Shown here in pieces: positions 40,995-49,499 of a DNA stretch of 64,000 nt. The notes under the pieces are model-generated. The model searched no databases, was not told where the DNA came from, and saw nothing but the letters and a program-made list of their open reading frames with translations. Positions within the stretch are counted from its first letter, which is position 1. Every line of letters begins with the position of its first letter. A program made the position numbers and the translations under genes. Origin of the DNA: FEN-1219 sp963713355. GTDB taxonomy: Bacteria; Pseudomonadota; Gammaproteobacteria; Steroidobacterales; Rariloculaceae. The stretch spans positions 310,001 through 374,000 of the forward strand of contig CAVQLK010000006.1 in the NCBI GenBank assembly GCA_963713355.1. Reading direction: 5' to 3'.

Positions 40995-42713
40995 TCATGC
41001 CTTCAGCCGATAGTACTTCGCGATGTCGAATTTGCCCGCGTGCCGGGCGTGCGCGCCCATCGCGGATAGGCGCAAGCCGTCGCGGCCGCAGTGGTAGCCG
41101 ATGCCGCAGTCGTGCATCGTGCGGAGATTCACGAGGATCGTTCCGAGCGTGCCGTTGCAGGCTTCCTCGAGCCAGTAGGCGAGGTAGAGCTCGTCGCGAA
41201 TCTTCACGTACGACGCGGGTCCGCTCCACTCCATGCCGCCGGCGCCGCTCTCGCCGAAGATGATCCACGAAAGCGAATGCGGCGTCGTGTAGAGGTGCAT
41301 CGAGGTCAAGCCCGGCGAGTAGTGCCAGGTCACGGCGCGCCCGACGAGCTCGTCAGTGAACCGATGGCGCCGATACTTCGGCGGCGTGATGCCGTCCATC
41401 TCGATGACGCCGAACCACGTCTCGGCCTGCGCCTCGTTCGCGATGTACTCACTGCCGATCGTGCCGCGGATGCAGGTGACGAGCCCGTGGTCGAAGTCGG
41501 TGACGAGCTTGTAGCAGTCGTGTTGCGGAGCGCCCGTGACGAGATGACCGAACATCACGACCCCGGGCGCGCTTTCCCACGCCTCGTAACGCTCCTCGTG
41601 CCACGCGCTCTCGCCGCTGTGGCGCCAGCGCAGCGCGTCGATGGCGTCGAAGCGATAGTCGACGGCTAGCCCTGAGTCGAAGCGCAGCGTGAGCTCTTTG
41701 CCGACGAGGTAGCCGCTGACCGGCCCCTTGTTGCCGGCCATCGGGCTCGGCGGGCCGAACACGTTCTTCTCCGTCAGCGCCGCCACCTCGTCCTTCGACA
41801 TTGTCCAATCGTTGCGCATGGGCCGGTAGACGCGGCGCGCGCCTTTCGCGAGCGGTTGGCCGTTGGCCGGTGCCGGCATTGGCGTCTCGGCCGTATCGCC
41901 GAACCGCTCGAACTGTGCGAGCTGGCCGACCCATTCGCCGCGCCCAGTGAAGACGTAATACTCGAGCGCATTGGCGGCGTCGAACCCGAGCCGCACCCCG
42001 ACCTGCTCGGCTCGGTTCGCGTCGAAGACGTACAGCGTCTGCACGCCCGAGAACTCGCATTCGACGCGCGAGTAGACGTAGAGATCGTCGTTGATCTTCA
42101 CGTAGTCGGATGGCGCGCAGAACCCGAGCTCGCCGCCGAGACGCGAGAGCTCGACGAAGTTCGAGTAGAACGTCGAAGGATAGAGGTCGAGCGTCTCGAC
42201 GCCGTTGTCCTGCGTCCAATGGAAGCCTTTGCCCTCGGCGCGATTCGTCAGCGAGTGGCGCACGGCCGGCGCTTCCTTGCCGGCCTCGGCGACGTAGCCG
42301 AAGTAGATCTCGCGCTGCACCTCGCGGTTGTCCGCGAAGCCGCTGAACCACACTTCGAAGACGGTCGAGAGGCCTGAATCGCGATCGACGACGACGTGGT
42401 AGCCGCGTTGCGTGCCGGGAACGAGGTGCGTGAAAAAGGCGACGTGGTCCAGCGTTAGTGCGCCGTAGCCGGCTTCGACGGCGCGGCCGTCGTTTTCGGC
42501 CACCGTGAGCAGGCTCGAGCTCGTGAACCGGTACGACAGCGTCGGCCCCTTGTCGGTCACGATGCGAAGCTGCTTTCCCGCGAAGATATCCGAGAGCGGC
42601 GACGCGCTCGTGGGACCTCTCGCGGCGGCGAGCTTCGCGGCGATTTGCTGTTCCGTGAGCTTCGTGTACGCGACGCGATGCATTTGCTCGCGCGGATAGC
42701 GGATGGTCTGCAC
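40995..42713 (-). CDS. MoaF-like two-domain protein
   Basis: A 572-aa soluble protein made of related beta-rich (lipocalin/MoaF-type) halves. FAGKQLRIVTDKGPTLSYRF, near residue 45, recurs as LVGKELTLRFDSGLAVDYRF, near residue 360. Both occur before Tyr/Trp-rich segments. It resembles the MoaF family named for molybdenum cofactor biosynthesis, though many members occur in catabolic clusters and a molybdenum role is unproven. GTG 42713 is chosen for GGAGGGAAG upstream; ATG 42683 is an alternative. First gene of an operon with two exported SnoaL-like proteins, divergent from an MFS transporter (67 bp). Confidence 0.75.
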   Translation of the reverse strand: MQTIRYPREQMHRVAYTKLTEQQIAAKLAAARGPTSASPLSDIFAGKQLRIVTDKGPTLSYRFTSSSLLTVAENDGRAVEAGYGALTLDHVAFFTHLVPGTQRGYHVVVDRDSGLSTVFEVWFSGFADNREVQREIYFGYVAEAGKEAPAVRHSLTNRAEGKGFHWTQDNGVETLDLYPSTFYSNFVELSRLGGELGFCAPSDYVKINDDLYVYSRVECEFSGVQTLYVFDANRAEQVGVRLGFDAANALEYYVFTGRGEWVGQLAQFERFGDTAETPMPAPANGQPLAKGARRVYRPMRNDWTMSKDEVAALTEKNVFGPPSPMAGNKGPVSGYLVGKELTLRFDSGLAVDYRFDAIDALRWRHSGESAWHEERYEAWESAPGVVMFGHLVTGAPQHDCYKLVTDFDHGLVTCIRGTIGSEYIANEAQAETWFGVIEMDGITPPKYRRHRFTDELVGRAVTWHYSPGLTSMHLYTTPHSLSWIIFGESGAGGMEWSGPASYVKIRDELYLAYWLEEACNGTLGTILVNLRTMHDCGIGYHCGRDGLRLSAMGAHARHAGKFDIAKYYRLKA

Positions 42714-42780
42714 GGTGTTCTTCCCTCCCGACAACCGCTCGTATGTTAACCTGGCGCGCCGCCTCCGGTGGCCAATTGCC

Positions 42781-44004
42781 ATGGATACCCCGATCGCCGA
42801 TACCGCCGTCGCGTCGGTCGACGGCCGCGCGAAGCGCAACGTCGCCGTGCTCGTGTTCGCGCACGCCGTCCTAGGCTCGCAGCTCGCGATCAATATCATC
42901 GTCGCAGGGCTTGCAGGCGCGGTGCTTGCAAGCGATCCGGCGCTCGCCACGCTGCCGATCTCGATCGTCGTCGTCGGCTCGCTGGTGACGGCGCCCGCGA
43001 TGTCGTTGTTCATGGGGCGGTTCGGCCGGCGCGCGGGGTTCTGGGTTGCAGCGGCCGCAGGTGCCGTGGCCTCGGCGCTTTGCGCGTGGGCGCTGTTCGT
43101 CGGCAGCTTCGGCTTGTTCATGACGGGTTCCGTGCTGCTCGGCGTCTACCAGGGCACGCAGGGCTTCTTCCGGTTCGCGGCGACCGACACAGGATCGGAT
43201 GCCTTCAAGCCGAAGGCGATCTCGTGGGTGCTCGTGGGTGGGTTGCTGAGCGCGTTCCTCGGCCCCTATATCGCGCGTGCAACTTCAGAGGCGATCAGCG
43301 AGGTGCCGTATGCGAGTGCGTATCTCGCGATGATCGTGCTCAACGTCATCGGCGGTATCGGCCTCTCTTTTCTCGACATTCCGACGCCGCCGCGCGCAAT
43401 CAAGGCAGCCGATACGGGCCGGCCGGTCGGGGTCATAGCGCGCCAACCCGCATTCGTCGTCGCGGTGCTGTCGGCAATGGTCGGCTTCTCCGCGATGAGC
43501 CTCGTCATGACGTCGACGCCGCTCGCGATGGTCGGCCATGGCTTCACACGCGATCATGCGACCGACGTCGTGCAGTGGCACATCGTCGCGATGTTCGCGC
43601 CGAGCTTCCTCACGGGCTCCGTCATCGCGCGCTTCGGCCGCTTGCCCGTCATCGCCGTCGGCTTGGTGCTGCTCGGCGTCTGCGGCGCGATCGCGCTCGC
43701 AGGCGTCGACCTGCATCACTTCTATCTAGCGCTGATCGCGCTCGGCATTGGGTGGAACTTCTCGTACATCGGCGCGACGAGCCTGCTCGGCACTACGCAT
43801 ACGGCTGGTGAGCGAGCGAAAGTGCAGGGGCTCAACGACTTTCTCGTCCTTGCTTTGGTCGCCGTCGGCTCGTTCGGCTCCGGCGCGCTGCTCGACGCGT
43901 TCGGCTGGAGCGCCGTGCAGTACGCGATGGCCCCGGCCCTGCTGCTGGCGCTCGCGGGCATCGTATGGCTCGCGATCGCAGGGCGCCGTACGACGAGCGT
44001 GTGA
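42781..44004 (+). CDS. MFS transporter, 12-helix
   Basis: A 407-aa permease with 12 predicted helices and the motif-A-like loop GRFGRRAGFW after helix 2; the second half repeats it as ARFGRLPVIAVG. It belongs to the major facilitator superfamily, in a branch I cannot place by substrate. ATG 42781 is taken because helix 1 follows after a polar stretch; a longer reading overlaps the divergent MoaF-like start. Divergence from the MoaF/SnoaL operon suggests uptake or export of the compound handled there. Confidence 0.85.
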   Translation: MDTPIADTAVASVDGRAKRNVAVLVFAHAVLGSQLAINIIVAGLAGAVLASDPALATLPISIVVVGSLVTAPAMSLFMGRFGRRAGFWVAAAAGAVASALCAWALFVGSFGLFMTGSVLLGVYQGTQGFFRFAATDTGSDAFKPKAISWVLVGGLLSAFLGPYIARATSEAISEVPYASAYLAMIVLNVIGGIGLSFLDIPTPPRAIKAADTGRPVGVIARQPAFVVAVLSAMVGFSAMSLVMTSTPLAMVGHGFTRDHATDVVQWHIVAMFAPSFLTGSVIARFGRLPVIAVGLVLLGVCGAIALAGVDLHHFYLALIALGIGWNFSYIGATSLLGTTHTAGERAKVQGLNDFLVLALVAVGSFGSGALLDAFGWSAVQYAMAPALLLALAGIVWLAIAGRRTTSV

Positions 44005-44150
44005 CGGCTTTCCAATCGTGCCATGCACGGCTCAACCTGCGCGACGACCGGTGACGGTGCAAAACTTGAGCGACGCGCGGCACCGCGAGTTCGGTGACGC
44101 ATACATCGAGTGCAGCGCCTTTGCGCGCGCGATATGGGCGTTCTGACGGT

Positions 44151-45104
44151 CTAGCCGAGCAGCCAGTCGCGCACGATGCGCACGTGCTCGGGCGCCGTCA
44201 GGGTAGGCGCGTGACCAACGCCTTCGATCTCGATGACTTCGACGGGCGGGCCGCGCCGCTTCATCTCCTCGACGGTCGATTCGAGCAGCACGTCGGACTC
44301 CTTGCCGCGTAGCACGAGCACAGGGCAGCGAATGCGATCCCACAGCGGCCAGATGTGGAAGTCGGCGCGCTGCATCTCCTTCAGCGGCTCGACGATGTCG
44401 GGGTCGTAGGCGAGAGCGTAGCGGCCGCCGTCGGCCTCGCGGAGGCTATGGCGCGTCAGATGCGCCCATTGCGCATCAGTCAGCTTGCCGAACGGCGCAT
44501 AGATCTCCCGGATGTAGCGTTCGGCAGCCGCGAGCGACTCGAACGGCGCGGGTTGTGTACTGGCGTACGCGAGCAGCCGCCGCGGCGCTTCCTTCGGCAC
44601 GAACGGCCCGATGTCGTTCAAGACGAGCCGCACGATCGGAGTATTCGGCTGCGCGGCGAGAATCATCCCGATCTGGCCGCCCATCGAAGTGCCGATCCAG
44701 TCGACGCTCGTGCCGCGGAGGCGCGCGAGCAACGCCGTCATGTCCGCGCAGTACGTGATGAAGGTGTACTGCGTCTTGTCCGTCAACCACTCGCTGCGCC
44801 CACGGCCGGCAATGTCCGGACAGGCCACGCGGCGCTTTTTCTGCAACGTTTTCGCGAGCTCGTCGAAGTCGCGACCGTTGCGCGTCAAGCCATGGACACA
44901 AACCGCGAGGCGCTGCTCCCGCTCGTCTCCCCATTCGGTGTACGCCACGCGGTGAAACCCGCCCGTGCTCAAGCCGAGAAAGCTGTCGTCGCGCAACGTC
45001 ACCCCCGCACGCACTCCGGCGAATCTTGCAGTGCCAAAGCCCGCGGCGGCAAGCGAGCGCACCGCCCGCCTCCGTAGGCCTTGCGCTCCTGTACTGTGTG
45101 CCAT
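44151..45104 (-). CDS. Alpha/beta hydrolase
   Basis: A 317-aa hydrolase. CVHGLTRNGRDFD (oxyanion region near residue 70), GTSMGG (nucleophile Ser near 140), a cap domain (about 170-240) and GVGHAPTL (catalytic His near 299) with a likely acid Asp in VLRGKESDVLL. An Arg-rich N-terminal leader (RRRAVRSLAAAGFGTARFAG) is present; it is not a clear signal peptide, and a later start is possible. The gene is divergent from a padR gene and its start lies inside an inverted repeat, so PadR control is likely. Substrate unknown; probably an ester. Confidence 0.85.
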   Translation of the reverse strand: MAHSTGAQGLRRRAVRSLAAAGFGTARFAGVRAGVTLRDDSFLGLSTGGFHRVAYTEWGDEREQRLAVCVHGLTRNGRDFDELAKTLQKKRRVACPDIAGRGRSEWLTDKTQYTFITYCADMTALLARLRGTSVDWIGTSMGGQIGMILAAQPNTPIVRLVLNDIGPFVPKEAPRRLLAYASTQPAPFESLAAAERYIREIYAPFGKLTDAQWAHLTRHSLREADGGRYALAYDPDIVEPLKEMQRADFHIWPLWDRIRCPVLVLRGKESDVLLESTVEEMKRRGPPVEVIEIEGVGHAPTLTAPEHVRIVRDWLLG

Positions 45105-45126
45105 ACAGTATGCGCCACACAGTGTA
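45092..45126. promoter_or_regulatory. Candidate PadR operator between divergent hydrolase and padR genes
   Basis: TACTGT (45092-45097) and ACAGTA (45105-45110) form a perfect inverted repeat over the hydrolase start codon (45104-45102). A second element, CACACAGTGTA (45116-45126), is complementary to TACTGTGTG at 45092-45100 except for two bases. PadR dimers typically bind such short-arm palindromes. The padR ATG follows at 45137. Confidence 0.55.
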
Positions 45127-45136
45127 CGGGCCAGGC

Positions 45137-45460
45137 ATGCCTTCGGATCTCATCGACAAGCTGCGACTCGAGCTACGCCGCGGAACGTTGACGGTGGCGG
45201 TGCTCGCGCAGCTGCGCGCGGAGCACTACGGTTACACGCTGCGCAAAGCGCTCGCGGAGCTCGGGCTCGACATCGACGAAGGCACGCTGTACCCGTTACT
45301 TCGCAGGCTCGAGTCGCAAGGCTTGCTGAGCAGCGAATGGCGCGAGGAAGACAAGCGCGAGAAGCGGTTCTACCGGCTCTCTGCCGAGGGCCGCACGATC
45401 CTGAAGCAACTGCTGGACGAGTGGCGCGCGTTGAACGGCGCGCTCGACAACATTGTTTAG
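45137..45460 (+). CDS. PadR-family transcriptional regulator
   Basis: A 107-aa PadR-type winged-helix protein: LELRRGTLTVAVLAQL, HYGYTLRKALAELGLDIDEG, TLYPLLRRLESQGLL and the wing EEDKREKRFYRLSAEGR. This is the short (subfamily-2) form, which often pairs with a downstream membrane protein, as here (23 bp on). ATG 45137 is supported by the palindrome immediately upstream; ATG 45108 would place the start inside it. It likely represses itself, the membrane protein and the divergent hydrolase. Confidence 0.9.
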   Translation: MPSDLIDKLRLELRRGTLTVAVLAQLRAEHYGYTLRKALAELGLDIDEGTLYPLLRRLESQGLLSSEWREEDKREKRFYRLSAEGRTILKQLLDEWRALNGALDNIV

Positions 45461-45483
45461 AGCATGCCTCTGGGAGCACAACG

Positions 45484-46440
45484 ATGAGCACGCTGGTCGA
45501 TCACTATCTGTTGCATTTGAAGAGTCTGCTGCCGGCGAAGCAGCGCGACGACATCGCAGCCGAGCTGCGCGAGAGCATTCGCTCCGCCGTCGAAGAGCGC
45601 GAGCGCGAGCAGGGGCATGCGCTGACGGACGGCGAGGTCAACGACGTGCTCCGGGGTTTTGGGCATCCGCTGGTCGTAGCCGGGCGCTATCTGCCGATGC
45701 AACATCTGATCGGTCCCGACGTGTTCGCGCTGTACTGGTATGCCATGCAAGCAGTGCTGATCGTCATCACGATCGTCGGCGGCCTCTTGATGGGCATCGC
45801 GCTGTTGACCGCGCCGAATGCCATGCAGGCCGCACTCCAAGTGGCCATCGATTTCTGGTGGATCGCGCTTCAGGCCGCGGCGCTAGTGACGCTCGTGTTC
45901 GCGCTGCTCGACCATGGCAAGGCGCGCTTCTCGTTCCTCGATAGGTTCGACGCTCGCAACGTCAGCGCAGGCATCTTGGGCGTGCGCGGCGCGCCGCTGT
46001 CCGCGATTTCGCGCGCCGATACCGTGTTCGAGATCGCGACGACGGCGATCCTGCTCCTGTGGTGGGTCGAGTGGCTGGCGTTTCCGAGCGAGTGGCTCGG
46101 TGTCGTGTTGCGGCTCTCGGACGCCGCCGAGCTGTTCGTCTATCCCGTGCTCGCGCTCTGCATCGTCGAACTCGTGCGTCTCGGCGTCGATCTCGTGCGC
46201 CCGTACCGCACGGTGCCGCGCGTCGCGCTGCGCCTCGTGCTGAACCTCGCGTGGCTCGCGCTATTTGTGCTCGCGTATCGAACGGAAGGGCTCGTCGAGA
46301 TCGCGCAAAACATCCGCGCGGAGGATCCGGATCGCATCCTCGGCATAGCGCAAGCTAGCATGCGCGTGACGCTGGTCGTGCTCGCGCTGGTCAGCGCGAC
46401 GCTCGCCGCAACGGACGCCGTGCGGCTGGCCCGCCGATAG
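45484..46440 (+). CDS. Membrane protein coupled to PadR (HAAS/DUF1700-like N-terminus)
   Basis: A 318-aa protein. The first 80 residues (HYLLHLKSLLPAKQRDDIAA, then VNDVLRGFGHPLVVAGRYL) form a helical cytoplasmic domain of the kind found next to PadR regulators (HAAS/DUF1700-like). Six to seven membrane helices follow (from about residue 85 to 315). These pairs are thought to transmit an envelope signal or act as the regulated product; no enzymatic motif is visible. The ATG has GGGAGCACAACG in front and the gene follows padR by 23 bp. Confidence 0.78.
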   Translation: MSTLVDHYLLHLKSLLPAKQRDDIAAELRESIRSAVEEREREQGHALTDGEVNDVLRGFGHPLVVAGRYLPMQHLIGPDVFALYWYAMQAVLIVITIVGGLLMGIALLTAPNAMQAALQVAIDFWWIALQAAALVTLVFALLDHGKARFSFLDRFDARNVSAGILGVRGAPLSAISRADTVFEIATTAILLLWWVEWLAFPSEWLGVVLRLSDAAELFVYPVLALCIVELVRLGVDLVRPYRTVPRVALRLVLNLAWLALFVLAYRTEGLVEIAQNIRAEDPDRILGIAQASMRVTLVVLALVSATLAATDAVRLARR

Positions 46441-46444
46441 CGGA

Positions 46445-46544
46445 CGACCGCCAGGGACGGCGGGAGTGCCGCAAATGCAGGAGCAATTTGCGGCCGACCG
46501 CCAGGGACGGCGGGAGTGCCGCAAATGCAGGAGCAATTTGCGGC
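46445..46544. repeat. Two exact tandem copies of a 50-bp REP-like palindromic unit
   Basis: Units 46445-46494 and 46495-46544 are identical. Each holds two hairpins: CCGCC-AGGGAC-GGCGG (46448-46463 in the first copy) and a 9-bp stem GCCGCAAAT/ATTTGCGGC with a GCAGGAGCA loop (46468-46494). Located between two convergent genes and ending five bases from the GST stop codon, it behaves like a repetitive extragenic palindrome and may stop transcription from both sides or protect mRNA ends. Confidence 0.85.
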
Positions 46545-46549
46545 CGGCC

Positions 46550-47263
46550 TTAGCCGAGAAGCTGCTGAATCTTTGCGATGCCTTCGGCCTCGCCGGGACG
46601 CGCCGTGATGGGACACGGCCGCTCCGCGAGGACGGCCTCGCACGTCGGGCGCGCCGGGAAGTCGTCGTAGAACCTGGCGAGCGTCGGCATCGTGGCCAGC
46701 GACCAATGCGCGCCGAAGACCACTCGCGCTACGTCGAGCTCCTCCCAGAGCAGGCAGTCGACGAGCATGATGCGGCGGTTGCGCGCCCGATCGAGCCAGC
46801 GCCAGTCGACGAAGGTCTGTTCTAGCGCCTGGCAGTGCGCTTTCAGACGATCGAGCGTGCGCTTCGCTGCCGGCGCAAGGTCGGCGCCCGGGTACATGAT
46901 TTCCGCCCACAGCAGGATGGCGAGCGGGTTCATCATGTCGAGGCAAAGGCTCGACGTCAGCATGCCGTGGCGCAAGTTTTCCTCATCGGACAAAGCGCTT
47001 GCGTCTCCGCTCGCCTCGTGGACGAACGCCGCGATCAGCAACGTCTCCGGCACGAGCCGGTCGCCCCACTGCAGCACCGGCAGCTTTTGGAACGGCCCCG
47101 TGCGCCCTCGATCGCTGCGCAGCGCGGTCCAAGCCGCGAACTCGTCGCCGATAGCGACGCGCTCGTCCGTGAACGAAACCTTGCGCATCCTGAAGTAATA
47201 ACGCAGGAATTGCGCCCGGCCGCGAGCGTCGAAATAGCGCAGCGTGATCGGCGGATGTTGCAT
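46550..47263 (-). CDS. Glutathione S-transferase family protein
   Basis: A 237-aa GST-fold protein. The N-terminal thioredoxin-like domain starts ITLRYFDARGRAQFLRYYF (Tyr and Arg as in sigma-type GSTs) and includes FQKLPVLQWGDRLVPETLLIAAFV, with the cis-Pro and glutathione-contact segment. The all-helical C-domain follows from about residue 90. It may conjugate or isomerise electrophiles. ATG 47263 has AAGGA ten bases before it; it follows the large hydrolase gene by 17 bp. Its stop abuts the REP-like repeat. Confidence 0.82.
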   Translation of the reverse strand: MQHPPITLRYFDARGRAQFLRYYFRMRKVSFTDERVAIGDEFAAWTALRSDRGRTGPFQKLPVLQWGDRLVPETLLIAAFVHEASGDASALSDEENLRHGMLTSSLCLDMMNPLAILLWAEIMYPGADLAPAAKRTLDRLKAHCQALEQTFVDWRWLDRARNRRIMLVDCLLWEELDVARVVFGAHWSLATMPTLARFYDDFPARPTCEAVLAERPCPITARPGEAEGIAKIQQLLG

Positions 47264-47280
47264 GTCGCGGAGGTCCTTTA

Positions 47281-48501
47281 TCAGCGGCGCGGCGCGCGCG
47301 GTACGTGCTCGCCGACCCATTCGAGCATGAGGTCAGCGATTTCGAGATTGTTCGAGTCGAGCATCATCATGTGCGTGACGCCGAGCAGGCCGCGCTCGTC
47401 GAGCTTCATGTACTCGGCGTGCGCGGTGCCCTGGCCCTCGGCGCGGCGCGCGTGGATGGCGGCGACGGACTCCTCGCACTGCGGGCTCGCCGCCGTGTAG
47501 TCGCCTTTCAGCGCGAGATACGGAATCGCATCGAAGTCAGCGGCCGTGAGGCCGCTCTGTGCGAGCGAGCAGCCGCCCTCGACGGTGATCAAGCCTTTTA
47601 CTAATCCCAAGCGGCCGCGCTCCTTCAAGATCCGAACCATGTGGTGGCCCATGATGCCGGATTGCGAATGCGTCGCGACGATTGCACCGCCCAAGCGCTC
47701 GACGAGCGTCGCCAGGTTCTGCGGCGTCCACGTGTTGGCCGGCGAAAGCGCTTGCGGCATGCAGCTCGCGCAAATCGACCCTGGCAGCGTCGCCTCGGCG
47801 TTCGGCACCAGCTGCTTGTAATACTCGTCGACGGCCGCGAGCGGGAACAGCGGTGCGACGTGCGCTTCGTCCGCCGTCCCGGCGCCTTGCGGGTCCTCGG
47901 GCGAGCCGTGCGGCACGAGCTTGCCCGTTGCGATCGTCGCGCCGGCTGGAAGCAGGTGGCCGAACCAAGCAGTCCAAGCGCCAGTGTCGCTGATGCGCTG
48001 GAACGCCGGCAGCAACGCGGCCGCGGCGTCGCGATTGCCGGCCGCGAGCAGCGCGTCGGCCTCGTGCAGCACGGACTGATCGAACCCGGAACGGCCGCGG
48101 CCCGATTGGTCCACGACGTAAGTCTCGACGCCTTTGCGCACGAAGTACGGATACCAACCTTCGCGCCCATCGGGCGTCGATTCGAGCGCGGCGCCCGTGT
48201 GCGTTGAGCCATGCACCATGATCACGGGCCAGCCGGGAGCCGAGCGGCGCGCCGGGATCTGGAACTGAACGTACATCTGGCCGATCGTGATCTGCTGCGG
48301 CGTGCGCGACGGCGTCGGCTGGCCGGGCGGTGCGCCAGGCACGGTGGCGTATTCGCTGATTTTCGTCACGCCCCCGACGAAGAAGCTCCCTTGGTCCTCG
48401 AGCGTGACGGGGCCGCCCATGAAGCGCTTGGGGGCCTGGCCATAAGCCGGAAGCGCCGCGACCGCGAGCAGGGCGGCCGTGACGAAGCGGATGCGTGACA
48501 T
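47281..48501 (-). CDS. Secreted alpha/beta hydrolase (about 400 aa)
   Basis: A 406-aa hydrolase with a Sec signal (to PAYGQ, about residue 22). PVIMVHGSTHTG is the oxyanion region, VVDQSGRGRSG follows strand 4, and the nucleophile elbow is ATHSQSGIMGH (Ser in SxSxG). A large insert of about 110 residues includes a CASC pair, and GVTHMMMLDSNNLEIADL carries the likely catalytic His. ATG 48501 has AAGAGG eight bases upstream. The size and insert match a group of secreted proteobacterial/fungal-type esterases of unknown substrate. Likely co-transcribed with the GST gene. Confidence 0.85.
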   Translation of the reverse strand: MSRIRFVTAALLAVAALPAYGQAPKRFMGGPVTLEDQGSFFVGGVTKISEYATVPGAPPGQPTPSRTPQQITIGQMYVQFQIPARRSAPGWPVIMVHGSTHTGAALESTPDGREGWYPYFVRKGVETYVVDQSGRGRSGFDQSVLHEADALLAAGNRDAAAALLPAFQRISDTGAWTAWFGHLLPAGATIATGKLVPHGSPEDPQGAGTADEAHVAPLFPLAAVDEYYKQLVPNAEATLPGSICASCMPQALSPANTWTPQNLATLVERLGGAIVATHSQSGIMGHHMVRILKERGRLGLVKGLITVEGGCSLAQSGLTAADFDAIPYLALKGDYTAASPQCEESVAAIHARRAEGQGTAHAEYMKLDERGLLGVTHMMMLDSNNLEIADLMLEWVGEHVPRAPRR

Positions 48502-48585
48502 GCGACGAACCTCTTCTTTGTGGGGCTTGGCTAGCGCAGCAGCATGACACGGCACGCGCTTTCCCGGAATCGTCCGGCCACGGTG

Positions 48586-49434
48586 TTAGTACGCGCTCTT
48601 GACCGTGCCGCCGTCGACGCGGAGCGCCGCACCTGTCGTGGCCGAAGCAAGCGGGCTCGCGACGTATGCGACGAAGTTGCCGACCTCGTCGGGTTCGGCG
48701 AAGCGCTTGATCAGCGACGTGGGTCGGAACTGATCGAAGAACTGCCGCTCCGCGACGGCGGGATCGCGGCCCTGCGCGGCTTGCTGGCGCAGGAAGTTGT
48801 CGGCGAACTGCGTGCGCGTGGGGCCGGGCAATACGCTGTTGACGGTGATGCCCGTCGTCGCCGTCGCCTCGGCGAGGCCACGAGACACAGCGATCTGCGC
48901 GGCCTTCGTCATGCCGTAGTGAATGCTGTCGGGCGGGATGTGATAGGCACTCTCGCTCGAGATGAAGATGATCCGGCCCCAGTTCTCCTCGCGCATGCGC
49001 GGCAAGTACAGCCGCGACAACCGCACGCCGCTCATGACGTTCAAGTCGATGAGCCGGTACCAATCCTCGTCTGTGCTCTGCTCGAACGCTTGCGGGCCGT
49101 AGCCGCCGACGTTGTTGACGAGGATGTCGACGTCCGGGAACGCGGCGTGAATTGCGCTCGTGCCATCGGGCGTCGACATGTCGGCCGCGAAGCCCCTGGG
49201 CGCGCGGCCTGTCGCTTCGGCAAGGCTCGCGATCGCGGCGTCGACGGTTGCTTGCGAGCGGCCGTTGACGATGACGTCGGCGCCCTCGCGCAGCAGCGCG
49301 GCGGCGATCGCGTAGCCGATCCCCGACGTGCTGCCGGTCACGAGGGCCTGCTTGCCGGCGAGCTGAAGATCCATCGCGTCCGCGGGCCACGATGCGCCGA
49401 GCATGAGGTACGCGGCGAGCCAGAAGTTTTTCAC
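48586..49434 (-). CDS. Short-chain dehydrogenase/reductase with signal-like N-terminus
   Basis: A 282-aa SDR: cofactor motif TGSTSGIG, VNGRS after strand 2 (NADP-type Arg), NNVG, catalytic Ser in IFISSES and YxxxK in YGMTKAA. GTG 49434 has GAGG six bases upstream and gives a 20-residue leader MKNFWLAAYLMLGASWPADA with a good signal cleavage site. ATG 49374 would give a normal cytosolic SDR but has no ribosome site. Export would be odd for a nucleotide-dependent enzyme, so the start needs care. Substrate unknown. Confidence 0.85.
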   Translation of the reverse strand: MKNFWLAAYLMLGASWPADAMDLQLAGKQALVTGSTSGIGYAIAAALLREGADVIVNGRSQATVDAAIASLAEATGRAPRGFAADMSTPDGTSAIHAAFPDVDILVNNVGGYGPQAFEQSTDEDWYRLIDLNVMSGVRLSRLYLPRMREENWGRIIFISSESAYHIPPDSIHYGMTKAAQIAVSRGLAEATATTGITVNSVLPGPTRTQFADNFLRQQAAQGRDPAVAERQFFDQFRPTSLIKRFAEPDEVGNFVAYVASPLASATTGAALRVDGGTVKSAY

Positions 49435-49499
49435 GGGATTCCTCGAGGGTGGTGCGAGCGCGCCAGCATAGCCGATGCCGTTCTCGAAACGACTAAGCG

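Noticed and set aside
42714..43121. Upstream extension of the MoaF-like frame
   Set aside because: It overlaps the divergent MFS transporter and lacks a ribosome site; GTG 42713 is well supported.
46445..46544. CRISPR array
   Set aside because: Two copies directly abut with no spacers and each is palindromic; REP-like element fits better.
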